From Planctomycetota bacterium (lineage in GTDB: Bacteria; Planctomycetota; B15-G4): a stretch of DNA of 39,082 nucleotides. The translations under genes and the position numbers were made by a program. The DNA lies in contig QNBX01000022.1 in the NCBI GenBank assembly GCA_003644265.1, forward strand, positions 1 to 39,082, read 5' to 3'. A model generated the notes under the pieces. It was not told the DNA's origin and searched no databases. It saw only the letters and a program-made list of their open reading frames with translations. Every line of letters starts with the position of its first letter. Position 1 is the stretch's first letter. Of this stretch, positions 15,610 through 23,539 are shown in pieces.

Positions 15610-16548
15610 TCAGTCGTGCTTGTCTTCGTTCTGACCCTGAGCGTCGCCAGGCAGGCTGAACAACTCATCCGGGTAGTCGGCGCCGAGGGTCAAGCCCGCC
15701 GTGCCGTCCGCATGCGTGGCCAGTCCCAGGCTGACCACCTCGACGCCGTCCTCCAGCACCTTGAGCCCTTGGGGCACCACCAGCCCCTGGGCGTTGGCGC
15801 CGTAGTTGGCAAACCACAGCTGCATGGCCCGCGGCCGCGCGCGACCCATCGTCGTCAACTCCATGCTGAGCAGCGCGCCGCTGGCCACCGAGAACGACAG
15901 GCGCAGGTGCATGCGCGGCGCGGGGTCACCGGGCAGCGGCGGCGGAGCGGAGAGGTCGGGCTCGAACAGGTCGTCCTCGCGGGTGCCGACGACCACATAG
16001 GCGTCGGGCTCGCGATCGTCGCCCTCGATGGCGTTGCGGTAGGGCGGGCGCAGCTTGGCGAGCCCCTCCACCCGGGGCAGGGACAGGCCGGTGATCAGCC
16101 CGCGCACGGAGAGCGCATCGTGGATCATGCGCATGATCCGCAGCTGCTGCCGCATGGCGTCGAGGTCGGTCTCGAAGGTCAGCGGGTCGGCGTCCAGCAC
16201 GTAACTCTGACCGCTCTTGTTGTTGCGCACCCAGCTGCGCTGCCCGTCGAAGGCCTCGCTCATGTCGGTCTGGCCGGCGAAGTCCACGCGGCGGGTCAAC
16301 ATGCGCTCGGGCTCGCGCACGTAGGTGCGCTCGATGTTGAATGTGAGGAAGCCGGTGCCGTCCGGCTTGCGCCACTTGAGATGAAAGCGACCATGCACAC
16401 TGCCCGACGGGATCTCGGCCGCGCTGCCCTGCTGAAAGCGGGTGGCGCGGTTGACGAGCTGGTCGAGCGAGGGCAGCTCGTCATCCGCTGCGGGAGACGC
16501 GCAGGCAAGCAGCAACACGAGCGACGACAGGAGCGATGGGATCAGCAT
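15610..16548 (-). CDS. Hypothetical lipoprotein
   Basis: A 312-residue protein I do not recognise. The start at 16548 gives a short signal peptide with lipobox LLAC (near residues 13-16). The mature part is polar, with a beta-rich middle containing VHGRFHLKWRKPDGTGFLTFNIERTYV and a tract of His/Asp-rich ends; it recalls outer-membrane lipoprotein-sorting (LolA/LolB-like) folds that test for lipid or sugar, but that is only an impression. No catalytic motif is seen. Its start codon and that of the divergent membrane gene share the same CATG palindrome at 16546-16549, so at least one start, or the promoter arrangement, is unusual. It converges with mutL. Confidence 0.72.
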   Translation of the reverse strand: MLIPSLLSSLVLLLACASPAADDELPSLDQLVNRATRFQQGSAAEIPSGSVHGRFHLKWRKPDGTGFLTFNIERTYVREPERMLTRRVDFAGQTDMSEAFDGQRSWVRNNKSGQSYVLDADPLTFETDLDAMRQQLRIMRMIHDALSVRGLITGLSLPRVEGLAKLRPPYRNAIEGDDREPDAYVVVGTREDDLFEPDLSAPPPLPGDPAPRMHLRLSFSVASGALLSMELTTMGRARPRAMQLWFANYGANAQGLVVPQGLKVLEDGVEVVSLGLATHADGTAGLTLGADYPDELFSLPGDAQGQNEDKHD

Positions 16549-18220
16549 GGTGTCTGACACGGTAGACAGCCGCGCGGTGTGGGACAATGGCGGGCGCTGG
16601 TGCGCCTGGCTGCTGCTGTTGCTGGCCGTGGCTCCGTATGCCCAGGTGCGGAACTACCCGCACGTGCACGACGACCACATGCTGCGGGGGCCCGGCAGCG
16701 TGGCGGCCGAGACGGACGTGCCCCTGTCGGAGCTGTTGGCGGCCGACTTCTTCGGTACGCGCGAGCGGCCCACGGGGCAGACGGGCTTCTGGCGCCCGCT
16801 GGTGCTGCTGTCGTTCCGAGTGGAGGCGCTGCTGTCCGGCGGCAGCGAGGCTGGCTACGCCTGGTTGGGGCATGTGTTCACGTTGCTCTGCCATGCCGCT
16901 GCCAGCCTGGCCCTGTGGCGCCTGCTGACCGCCGTGGGGCTGGGGCCGGCTGCAGCCCTGCTGGGCGCGGCCTGGTTCGCCGTGCACCCGGTGCATGTCG
17001 AGTCGGTGGCCTGGGTCTCGGGGCGCACCGACAGCTTGCCCACCGCCCTGGGCTTCATGGCGCTGACCCTGCAGCTCCGCCAGCAGGCGTCGCGAGCGGC
17101 GCTGTGGGGGGCGGCGCTGTTGCTGGCGGCGGCGCTGCTGTGCAAGGAGACGGCGCTGCTGCTGGTGTTGCTGGGGCCCGTCTTGCTGTTGTCCCAGGGG
17201 CGCCGACCCGCTCGGGCGCTGGGGCCTGCCCTGGGTGCCTTGCTGGCGGTGCTGCTGCTGCGTGCGGCGGTCTTCGGCCTGCTCCCGGGGGCCGACCCCG
17301 CGGCGTACACCGGCCCCGCCGATGCCTGGACCCGCTGGGCCACCTGGGGCTCGATCCTGCCGCGGCTGCTGCGCTTCTTGCTCTGGCCCGGACCCGCCAC
17401 GCCGCTGCACCCGGTCGAGCCCGTCACCTCGATCGTCAGCTCCGAGGCGTTGCTGGGGGGCGCGGTCCTGGCCCTGATCGGCCTGGGTGCCTGGCTGGCC
17501 TGGCGCCGCCGCTCGCTGCCGGGCCTGCTGGCCGCCGGGCTGGTGGGTGGCACGCTGATGATGCTGGCGCCCTGGACGGCCGTTCCCACGGGCTACCCGG
17601 AGGTGGCCGCCCCTCTGTATGAGCGCTACCTGTACGCAGCAGCGGCGGCTCCGGGCCTGCTGCTGGGGGCCGCCCTGAGAGGGCGGGAACGCGAGCCCGC
17701 CGGGCGCCGCGATCTGATCCTGGGCCTGGCCGGAGCGCTGCTGCTGGGCCTGGCCTGGGGCCCCGTGACCGCGTCCCGCTGCCGCATGTGGTCCTCGGAT
17801 GTGGCCTTCGCCCAGGCTGGCCTGGCCATGGCCCCTGAAGCCACCAGCCTGTGGGTACACCTGGGCACCGCGCAGCTCGAACGCTACCGCGCGGGCGGCG
17901 AGCGGGAGTCCGGCGAGGCGGCCCTGGCCGCATTGGAGCGCGCCCTGGCGCTGGATCCCGGCCACCAACTGGCGCGGGTCGACCGCCTCATCGCCCGGGC
18001 CATGCTGGGGCAACTCGAGGCGGCCGCGGCCGACGCACAGCGGCTGCTGCAGCTCTTTCCGGACGATCCGGGCGTGCTGCACAACGTGGCGGCGTTCTTC
18101 GCCGGCGTGGGGGATCACCGCCGGGCCGCCGAGCTCTATCAGCGCGAGCTGGCCACAGGCCGCGCCTTGCCGGGCGCCGAGCAGGCCCTGTCCGACTCGC
18201 TCGCGGCCGTCCGCCGCTGA
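16547..18220 (+). CDS. TMTC/GT-C-like multi-spanning membrane protein with TPR repeats
   Basis: A 557-residue membrane protein. After one N-terminal helix comes a periplasmic loop with HVHDDHMLRGPGS, recalling the acidic loop of GT-C glycosyltransferases. This is followed by the marker HPVHVESVAWVSGRTD (about 145-160), typical of TMTC/O-mannosyl-type proteins, then about eight to ten more helices. The last 150 residues look like tetratricopeptide repeats (AALERALALDPGHQLARVDRLIARAMLGQLEAAAADAQ region). It may transfer sugars from a lipid carrier to secreted proteins or act as a scaffold; that is inference. The ATG at 16547 coincides with the opposite-strand start; a GTG at 16577 is an alternative that would free the overlap. 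Confidence 0.75.
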   Translation: MVSDTVDSRAVWDNGGRWCAWLLLLLAVAPYAQVRNYPHVHDDHMLRGPGSVAAETDVPLSELLAADFFGTRERPTGQTGFWRPLVLLSFRVEALLSGGSEAGYAWLGHVFTLLCHAAASLALWRLLTAVGLGPAAALLGAAWFAVHPVHVESVAWVSGRTDSLPTALGFMALTLQLRQQASRAALWGAALLLAAALLCKETALLLVLLGPVLLLSQGRRPARALGPALGALLAVLLLRAAVFGLLPGADPAAYTGPADAWTRWATWGSILPRLLRFLLWPGPATPLHPVEPVTSIVSSEALLGGAVLALIGLGAWLAWRRRSLPGLLAAGLVGGTLMMLAPWTAVPTGYPEVAAPLYERYLYAAAAAPGLLLGAALRGREREPAGRRDLILGLAGALLLGLAWGPVTASRCRMWSSDVAFAQAGLAMAPEATSLWVHLGTAQLERYRAGGERESGEAALAALERALALDPGHQLARVDRLIARAMLGQLEAAAADAQRLLQLFPDDPGVLHNVAAFFAGVGDHRRAAELYQRELATGRALPGAEQALSDSLAAVRR

Positions 18221-18262
18221 GCGGCCCCGCCCTACGCGCAGCGCGCGCAGGGCCTGGCCCGA

Positions 18263-18352
18263 TGGTGCCGAAGGGGGGACTCGAACCCCCACTGGGTCAA
18301 CCCCAACTAGACCCTGAATCTAGCGCGTCTACCAATTCCGCCACTTCGGCAC
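18263..18352 (-). tRNA. tRNA-Leu (anticodon CAG)
   Basis: A complete class II cloverleaf on the minus strand. The acceptor GTGCCGA pairs with TCGGCAC, CCA is encoded (18263-18265), the anticodon stem CTAGA/TCTAG encloses a loop reading CAG, there is a long variable arm, and the T-loop is GGTTCGAGTCC. It reads CUG codons, abundant in this genome. It converges with the TMTC-like gene and lies upstream of, and divergent from, smpB. Confidence 0.97.
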
Positions 18353-18372
18353 GAATGCGGATCAAGCGGGGG

Positions 18373-18400
18373 ATTGTAGGAACCAGACGAGGCCGCGCAA
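18373..18400 (-). promoter_or_regulatory. Candidate promoter of tRNA-Leu(CAG)
   Basis: On the minus strand TTGCGC (18400-18395), a 16-base spacer and TACAAT (18378-18373), with the -10 box about 20 bases before the tRNA 5' end. The -10 matches five of six consensus bases. Confidence 0.45.
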
Positions 18401-18442
18401 GAGTGGCGCTACCCAGGGAATCCAAGCGACAATGCCGCCAGC

Positions 18443-18916
18443 ATGTCCCCACCCAAGCCCCAACGCCCCGGCGACCGCAAGGTCTGCGTCAATCGCAAGG
18501 CCCGCCACGACTACGAGATCGTCGACACGATCGAGGCGGGCATCGTGCTCAGCGGCTCCGAGGTCAAGTCCCTGAGAGCGGGCACGGCCCAGCTGGCCGA
18601 CGCCTACGCCTTCATCGGGTCTGAGGGTGTCGTGCTGCGCAACCTCGAGATCACGGCCTACAGCCACGACCACACCGGAATGGGCGAGTCCCGTCGCTCA
18701 CGCAAGCTGCTGCTGCACGCCGCGGAGGTGCACAAGCTGCGCGGCCGGCTGCGCGAGAGCGGCATGTCGCTGGTGCCGCTCTCGATCTACTTCAAGGGTC
18801 CCTGGGCCAAGTGCGAGCTGGCCGTGGCCCGGGGGCGTCGCAAGAGCGACAAGCGCCATGCCCTGCGCGCATTGGCCGCTGAGCGCGATATGGACCGGGC
18901 TCGGCGCCGCCGCTGA
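18443..18916 (+). CDS. smpB: SsrA-binding protein SmpB
   Basis: Binds the tRNA-like part of tmRNA and brings it to stalled ribosomes for trans-translation. The 157-residue product has the family core KVCVNRKARHDYEIVDTIEAG, VLSGSEVKSLR, DAYAF, and the C-terminal tail rich in basic residues (KSDKRHALR and a final RARRRR) that enters the empty mRNA channel. ATG at 18443 matches the family start. The partner RNA ssrA lies about 130 bases downstream on the same strand, which strengthens both calls. Confidence 0.96.
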   Translation: MSPPKPQRPGDRKVCVNRKARHDYEIVDTIEAGIVLSGSEVKSLRAGTAQLADAYAFIGSEGVVLRNLEITAYSHDHTGMGESRRSRKLLLHAAEVHKLRGRLRESGMSLVPLSIYFKGPWAKCELAVARGRRKSDKRHALRALAAERDMDRARRRR

Positions 18917-19002
18917 CCTTCTGAGCCCGGAGCGTGGCCGGGCGCACCTGAGCTGGGAATGGGCGCCACGGGCCCGGCGTTCAGGGCCTGCGCCGGCGTG
19001 CA

Positions 19003-19029
19003 GCCGAGCGCCGCTCGGCGTGCTATTCT
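19003..19029 (+). promoter_or_regulatory. Hairpin and -10 box just upstream of ssrA
   Basis: A perfect 7-bp hairpin, GCCGAGC-GCC-GCTCGGC (19003-19019), is followed by a TATTCT -10 candidate (19024-19029) placed 14 bases before the tmRNA. No -35 match is visible where the hairpin sits. The hairpin could end smpB transcription or act as an operator. Confidence 0.35.
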
Positions 19030-19043
19030 CCGGGCGTCATCGT

Positions 19044-19399
19044 GGGGGCGACTTGGCTTCGACCGGGTTGCTGACTCCTCCGAGTGGCGTGCCGAGGTTC
19101 CCAGGAGGCCTCGTAAATCACCTGGGAAACACTTAGCTGGCAACAACAGCTACGCTCTGGCTGCCTGAAAAGGCTGCCCGTTCCCCCGGTTTGAGCCTGC
19201 CGGATCGGGGGAACGTCACTTGCAGGCTGGCTCTGGCCCCTCGATCCGCGGGGTTGGGGCGAGATCATGCGGATTGGCTGGACGCAGGGGTCTGTCGGAC
19301 GGACCCGCGCGAGGCGAGAGCAGAACGGTCCGACTACGCACGTAGATGCTTTGGGGAGGGCGCCTTGGGACGCGGGTTCGATTCCCGCCGCCTCCACCA
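19044..19399 (+). ncRNA. ssrA: tmRNA (transfer-messenger RNA)
   Basis: A one-piece tmRNA of 356 bases. The tRNA-like ends are clear: 5' GGGGGCG pairs with 3' CGCCTCC followed by ACCA (19396-19399), and the T arm contains GGGTTCGATTCCC. The tag reading frame starts at the resume codon GCT (19136) and reads AGNNSYALAA, ending in TGA (19166-19168); the terminal YALAA is the degradation signal for ClpXP-type proteases. The middle should fold into pseudoknots, not resolved here. It follows smpB, a common arrangement. The resume codon is placed by comparison with other tags; a start one codon later (Gly) cannot be excluded. Confidence 0.97.
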
Positions 19400-19436
19400 C
19401 CTGCTTGAGCCCGGCTGCGTTGAACGCGCCAAGGGC

Positions 19437-19461
19437 GCAGACACCGTAGCGGGTGTCGCTG
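19437..19461 (+). terminator. Possible hairpin after ssrA
   Basis: GACACC (19440-19445) pairs with GGTGTC (19452-19457) around a six-base loop, extended by GCAG/CTGC with one bulge. There is no T tract, so a terminator role is only a guess based on position. Confidence 0.25.
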
Positions 19462-19507
19462 CAAGCGGCTGCCCAGGGCCAATGGGAGCGGGAGCGAGCC
19501 CTGCGGC

Positions 19508-19535
19508 TTGAAGCGCCCGCGATCAGGCCGATAAT
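19508..19535 (+). promoter_or_regulatory. Candidate promoter for the HEAT-like/DUF366/flippase-like operon
   Basis: TTGAAG (19508-19513), a 16-base spacer and GATAAT (19530-19535), five of six matching the -10 consensus. Transcription would start near 19542, upstream of both possible starts of the first gene. Confidence 0.5.
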
Positions 19536-19649
19536 CGCCTGCCCCCGATCGTTGGACCTCGTCCCCGCATGCCCAGCTCCCGCGCTGATTCCGCCGCAGA
19601 CCCGAGCGCCTTGCGCCGCAGGCAGCCCCACGGGGTCGCCTCGGTAGCC

Positions 19650-20540
19650 ATGCCCAGCCCCTTGGCCCCGGCCGCGCGCGCCGTGTGGGGCGCGTGCCTC
19701 GTGCTCAGTCTGGCCGCTCTGGGTTGCACCAGCGCGCGCACGCATCGCCAGAGCATCGACAGTATTTCCAGCAGCTGGAGCCAGTCACTGGAAGAGGGGC
19801 AGCAAGAAGAAGTGATCGAGTCGGTACGGGCGCTGGGCCAGCAGTCTGCGAGCAACCCGGACAGCCTGCGCTCGCTCCAGGCCCTGCTGCGCCAGGCGCG
19901 ACCGCGTGGCAACATCTCCATGCTGGTGCGGGCCGAGAGTCTGCGCGCGGCTTGGCGCATCGGGTCGCACCTGCCCGCCGAGCCGCTGCGAGCCGACACG
20001 CTCTCGGCGGCGGACTTCAGCGAGCGCACGCGTGAGTTCGAGCAGCTCACGTTGGACCCGTCCGTCGACCCGGACAGCCCCCGGCTGCTGGAGCTGGCGC
20101 GCTTCCTGGGCGACTATCGCTTTCCTCCGGGGGACGAGGAGTTGGCGCTCGACCTGGCGGACCTGGTGGTGAGCCGCGGTCTGAGGCGCAACGAGGGCCC
20201 CGTCACTCTGGCCTTCCTGAGCGCGGCGCCTGGTGCCGTTCGCCACGGCCTGGTGCTTGTGACCCTGCGGCTGGCGGACGACCCCAATGCCGCCGTGCGC
20301 GAGCAGGCCCTGACCAGCGCGCGCTACATGCACCCGGGTCCGGGCCTCGATCTGGTGGCGGGTGCCCTGGGTATCGAGCGCAGCCGCGAGGTGCTGCTCA
20401 TGGCCCTCGACAGCTTGGCGGCCCTGCACGGCCAGGCCACCGACGATGAATTGCTGAGCGTACTGCAGCTCGTGCCGTCCGACGCCGAGCTGAGCATTCG
20501 CCAGCGTGCCGAACAGATCCAGGAGTTGATCAACTCATGA
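19650..20540 (+). CDS. Predicted lipoprotein with HEAT-like helical repeats
   Basis: A protein of 296 residues if started at ATG 19650, which places a signal peptide ending in lipobox LAALGC close to the N-terminus. An in-frame ATG at 19569 would add 27 residues and fits the promoter candidate equally well; neither has a clear ribosome-binding site. The mature part is all helical. The C-terminal part, with LRLADDPNAAVREQALTSARY and ERSREVLLMALDSLAAL, looks like HEAT/armadillo repeats, a binding scaffold. No enzyme motif is seen. It overlaps the DUF366 gene by four bases (ATGA), so it heads a three-gene operon. Specific function unknown. Confidence 0.75.
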   Translation: MPSPLAPAARAVWGACLVLSLAALGCTSARTHRQSIDSISSSWSQSLEEGQQEEVIESVRALGQQSASNPDSLRSLQALLRQARPRGNISMLVRAESLRAAWRIGSHLPAEPLRADTLSAADFSERTREFEQLTLDPSVDPDSPRLLELARFLGDYRFPPGDEELALDLADLVVSRGLRRNEGPVTLAFLSAAPGAVRHGLVLVTLRLADDPNAAVREQALTSARYMHPGPGLDLVAGALGIERSREVLLMALDSLAALHGQATDDELLSVLQLVPSDAELSIRQRAEQIQELINS

Positions 20541-21091
20541 GAGTCGTACTGCTCAGCGACGACTGCGCCTACGACGGGCTGCAGCTGTCCACGGCGTTCG
20601 TCGACACCCACGCGGCGGGCGGCGGCGACGTCCTGCTGGGCTTCGAGGGCGAGGCCGACGTGCCTCCGGAGCACATGGTCGACCTCGAGGACGCAGAGGC
20701 GGGTGACGGCATCAGCTCGCCGCGCATGGCGCACTTCATCCTGGAGCACCGCGACCTGGGGCTCACGGCGGGCGTGCTGGCCCAGCGCTTGTTCATGCGG
20801 CTCATGGCCGACTGGATCTGCCGCCGCGCGGGCGCCGCCATCGAGGTGCGTGGCGACGATCTGTTCCTGCGTGGGCGCAAGCTGAGCGTGTCCATCGCCA
20901 CGCCGTCGCCGCGGGGTGTGTTGATCCACGCTGCCGTGAACGTCCACACCGAGGGCACGCCGCTGCCCACCGCGGGTCTGTCGGAGCTGCGCATCCCGGC
21001 GCGCGAGTTCCTGGTGGCCGTGGGCGACGCTTACCACGAGGAGATCGAATCGGTGCGGCACGCCGAGAAGAAGGTGAGGCCGGTGCTTTGA
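20537..21091 (+). CDS. DUF366-family protein
   Basis: A 184-residue soluble protein that I recognise as the uncharacterised DUF366 family. Family landmarks are the N-terminal YDGLQLS, the HMVDLEDAEAGDGISS stretch (about 46-61), AHFILEH, and the highly conserved GDDLFLRGRKLSVSIATPS segment (about 109-127) leading to a LIHAAVNV strand and a GTPLPTAGLSEL loop. No biochemical role is known to me for the family, which I associate mostly with archaea and scattered bacteria. It sits between a HEAT-like lipoprotein and a flippase-like membrane protein, with 4-base overlaps on both sides (ATGA before, TTGA after), so its product is probably made with them. Confidence 0.72.
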   Translation: MRVVLLSDDCAYDGLQLSTAFVDTHAAGGGDVLLGFEGEADVPPEHMVDLEDAEAGDGISSPRMAHFILEHRDLGLTAGVLAQRLFMRLMADWICRRAGAAIEVRGDDLFLRGRKLSVSIATPSPRGVLIHAAVNVHTEGTPLPTAGLSELRIPAREFLVAVGDAYHEEIESVRHAEKKVRPVL

Positions 21092-22206
21092 GTCGTTCGA
21101 TGCTGACCAACCTCGCCAAGGTGGCCCTGGCTGCCACACTGATCTGGTACGTCGTCAGTAAGGTCGGCCTCGAGACCATCGTGCAGTCGCTCTCGGGCAT
21201 CGAGCGTGGCGGCTGGGCCCTGGGCCTCGTGCTGGTGTTGGCGGCCAACGTGCTGGCCATGCTGCGCTGGCACATGCTCATGCGCTCCGTGGGCCTGAAC
21301 AGCACGGTCTGGCTGGCCCTGCGTCTGGGCTTCCTGGGCGTGTTCTTCAACAACGTGGTCCCGGGCCTCACGGGCGGCGACCTGGTCAAGGCCGTCTACG
21401 TGACCCGCGAGAATCCCAGCCAGCGCGCCGCTGCGGTGGTCTCCGTGATCGTGGACCGAGGCATCGGCATCGTGGCCCTGGCGCTCATCGCCGCCGTGGT
21501 GATCCCCTTTGATCTGGAGCGCTACGGCGGAGCCGCCCTGGGCATCTACGGCTTTCTGAGCGTGGCCGCCGTGGGCGCCGTATTCACCATGTCGCGCCGC
21601 ATGAAGGCGCGCCTCGCGGCGCGGATGGGGGCGGGCTCCCCTGGCGGCGGCGGCACGCTGGGGGGGCTCAGGTCCAAGCTCTCCGGGCTGGTATCCAAAC
21701 TGGACCAGGCCGTGTCGATGTACCGCCACCGCCTGCCCACGCTGGTGCTGGCCGTGGCCATGTCGATCACCGTGCACATGCTCATCATCGTGGCCTTGTC
21801 GCTGTTTGGCGTAGCCCTCAGCGAGGGCGGCCTGGCGGCGCTGGAACAGGGACAGGTCGTGCAGGGCGTCGAGGATCCCGAGCTGCGCCTGGCCCAACTG
21901 CAAACGTTCCAGGAGCTGGGTCTGGATGTGTACTGCTCCGTGGTGCCCATCATCATGATCATCTCCGCCTTGCCCATCGCCCCCGCCGGCTGGGGGGTGG
22001 GGGAGGTGGCCTTCGTGCACTTCTTCGGCACGGTGGGCATCGTGGACGTGGACTCCACGGCGCTCTCCTTCACCTACCGCCTCACCGCCATGCTGGTCTC
22101 GCTGCTGGGCGGGATCTTCTTCGTGATCGACAGGCGGCGCGTACTCGAGGCCAGCAGCAGCGATGACGACCGCGCCGAGCCTGAGCCGGCCGCACCTCAG
22201 CCGTAA
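21088..22206 (+). CDS. Lysylphosphatidylglycerol synthase TM-like / UPF0104 flippase-like membrane protein
   Basis: A 372-residue polytopic membrane protein of the LPG_synthase_TM family (related to AglD and the MprF flippase part). Diagnostic is the segment LRLGFLGVFFNNVVPGLTGGDLVKAVYV, then VSVIVDRGIGIVALA, and later IAPAGWGVGEVAFVHFF. Family members move or use lipid-linked substrates in the membrane; the exact one is unknown. TTG at 21088 overlaps the DUF366 stop and has a GGTGAGG about nine bases upstream; an ATG at 21100 is the alternative start. An insertion of about 40 residues around 260-300 (after LSLFGVALSEGG) separates two helices. The tail is Asp/Glu-rich. Confidence 0.85.
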   Translation: MSRSMLTNLAKVALAATLIWYVVSKVGLETIVQSLSGIERGGWALGLVLVLAANVLAMLRWHMLMRSVGLNSTVWLALRLGFLGVFFNNVVPGLTGGDLVKAVYVTRENPSQRAAAVVSVIVDRGIGIVALALIAAVVIPFDLERYGGAALGIYGFLSVAAVGAVFTMSRRMKARLAARMGAGSPGGGGTLGGLRSKLSGLVSKLDQAVSMYRHRLPTLVLAVAMSITVHMLIIVALSLFGVALSEGGLAALEQGQVVQGVEDPELRLAQLQTFQELGLDVYCSVVPIIMIISALPIAPAGWGVGEVAFVHFFGTVGIVDVDSTALSFTYRLTAMLVSLLGGIFFVIDRRRVLEASSSDDDRAEPEPAAPQP

Positions 22207-22280
22207 CGTCGTGCGAGCCCTCGCGTCGGGTGGTGTGTGCGGGGTTTTTCAGGAATTCAGCTCGACCCTGCGCGGCTGCA

Positions 22281-22300
22281 TGTTAAGTACGTGTTAGGTA
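22281..22300 (+). promoter_or_regulatory. Direct-repeat candidate operator upstream of recA
   Basis: TGTTAAGTA (22281-22289) and TGTTAGGTA (22292-22300) are 9-base direct repeats with one mismatch and an 11-base period, so both face the same side of the helix. They stand out as AT-rich islands in GC-rich DNA about 120 bases before the recA ATG. They match neither the Gram-positive nor the enterobacterial LexA box as I know them. Confidence 0.4.
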
Positions 22301-22351
22301 TGGCGCTTGAGGAGCGACGGAACCGGCCCCGGCATGCATGTCCGGCGCCTT

Positions 22352-22391
22352 CCGGGTCTTCGGCGTTTGGCGCGACCCGGGCTCAAACCCG
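22352..22391 (+). promoter_or_regulatory. Overlapping hairpins in the recA leader
   Basis: CCGGGTC (22352-22358) pairs with GACCCGG (22374-22380) over a 15-base loop. CGGG (22378-22381) can instead pair with CCCG (22388-22391) over six bases. The two share bases 22378-22380 and are mutually exclusive. The recA Shine-Dalgarno AGGAGG lies just downstream. Confidence 0.25.
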
Positions 22392-22416
22392 TGGCCGAGA
22401 GATCCAGGAGGAACCC

Positions 22417-23523
22417 ATGGCATTAGGTACCAGCAAGGTCGGAAAGCAGAGCGTCGGCAAGGCCAACGGACGCAGTGAGTCCGCGAGCAAGAGCAAAGGT
22501 CGGGCCAGCGGCAAGATCGCTGTCAAAGGCAGCGACGGCCAGGTCGAGGCGCTCGACCTGACCCTGGCGCAGATCGAGAAGCAGTTTGGCTCGGGCTCCA
22601 TCATGCGCCTCGGCGATCAGCCGGCCCAAGTGGTCGAGGGCATCAGCACCGGTTCCTTCTCGCTCGATCTGGCCCTGGGCGGCAAGGGCCTGCCCAAGGG
22701 ACGCATCGTCGAGGTGTTCGGCCCCGAGTCGTCGGGCAAGACCACGCTCACGCTGCACGTCATCGCCAGCGCCCAGAAGGAGGGTGGGGCCTGCGCGTTC
22801 ATCGACGCGGAACACGCCCTCGACCCGACCTACGCGGCCAAGCTGGGTGTCGACACCGAGAACCTGATCGTGTCGCAGCCCGACAGCGGTGAGCAGGCCC
22901 TCGAGATCTGCGAAATGCTGGTGCGCAGCAACGCCTTCTCCGTGGTGGTGGTCGACTCGGTCGCCGCGCTGGTGCCACGGGCCGAACTCGAGGGCGAGAT
23001 GGGCGACACGCATGTCGGCCTGCAGGCGCGCCTCATGTCCCAGGCCATGCGCAAGCTCACCGGGGCCATCTCGCGCTCGCAGACCTGCGTCATCTTCATC
23101 AACCAGATCCGCGAGAAGATCGGTGTGTTCTTCGGGAGCCCCGAGACCACCACGGGCGGACGGGCGCTCAAGTTCTACTCCTCGGTGCGCCTGGACATCC
23201 GGCGCATCGGCGCCATCAAGCTGGCCGACAAGATGGTCGGCAACCGCACCCGGGTCACGGTGGTCAAGAACAAGATGGCACCCCCGTTCCGCAAGTCGGA
23301 GTTCGACATCCTGTTCAACCAGGGCATCTCCTACGTGGGCGACATCCTCGACATGGCCGTCGAGCGGGAGATCATCAAGAAGTCCGGCGTCTGGATGTCC
23401 TACGGCGCCACCCGCATCGGGCAAGGACGGGAAAAAGCCCGCGACTTCCTGAAGGAGAACGGCGATATTCTCGGGGAAATCGAGGCCAAGTTGCGCGAGA
23501 GCATCGCGGCCGCCAACAGCTGA
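22417..23523 (+). CDS. recA: Recombinase RecA
   Basis: Forms filaments on single-stranded DNA, drives strand exchange and triggers LexA-type self-cleavage. The product has 368 residues. ATG at 22417 follows a strong AGGAGG with good spacing. Walker A GPESSGKT lies at 102-109, with [64 protein letters not shown] and the C-terminal [19 protein letters not shown] segment all intact. The first 43 residues are a Lys/Ser/Gly-rich extension absent from typical RecA, and the acidic C-terminal tail seen in many RecAs is short or missing. A 210-base upstream region with possible regulatory repeats precedes it, and alaS follows after 58 bases. Confidence 0.98.
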   Translation: MALGTSKVGKQSVGKANGRSESASKSKGRASGKIAVKGSDGQVEALDLTLAQIEKQFGSGSIMRLGDQPAQVVEGISTGSFSLDLALGGKGLPKGRIVEVFGPESSGKTTLTLHVIASAQKEGGACAFIDAEHALDPTYAAKLGVDTENLIVSQPDSGEQALEICEMLVRSNAFSVVVVDSVAALVPRAELEGEMGDTHVGLQARLMSQAMRKLTGAISRSQTCVIFINQIREKIGVFFGSPETTTGGRALKFYSSVRLDIRRIGAIKLADKMVGNRTRVTVVKNKMAPPFRKSEFDILFNQGISYVGDILDMAVEREIIKKSGVWMSYGATRIGQGREKARDFLKENGDILGEIEAKLRESIAAANS

Positions 23524-23539
23524 CCCGCCACGCTCAGAT

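Noticed and set aside
22237..22416. Upstream extension of recA by 60 codons
   Set aside because: The ATG at 22417 has a strong AGGAGG; the upstream part looks like leader with hairpins and repeats.
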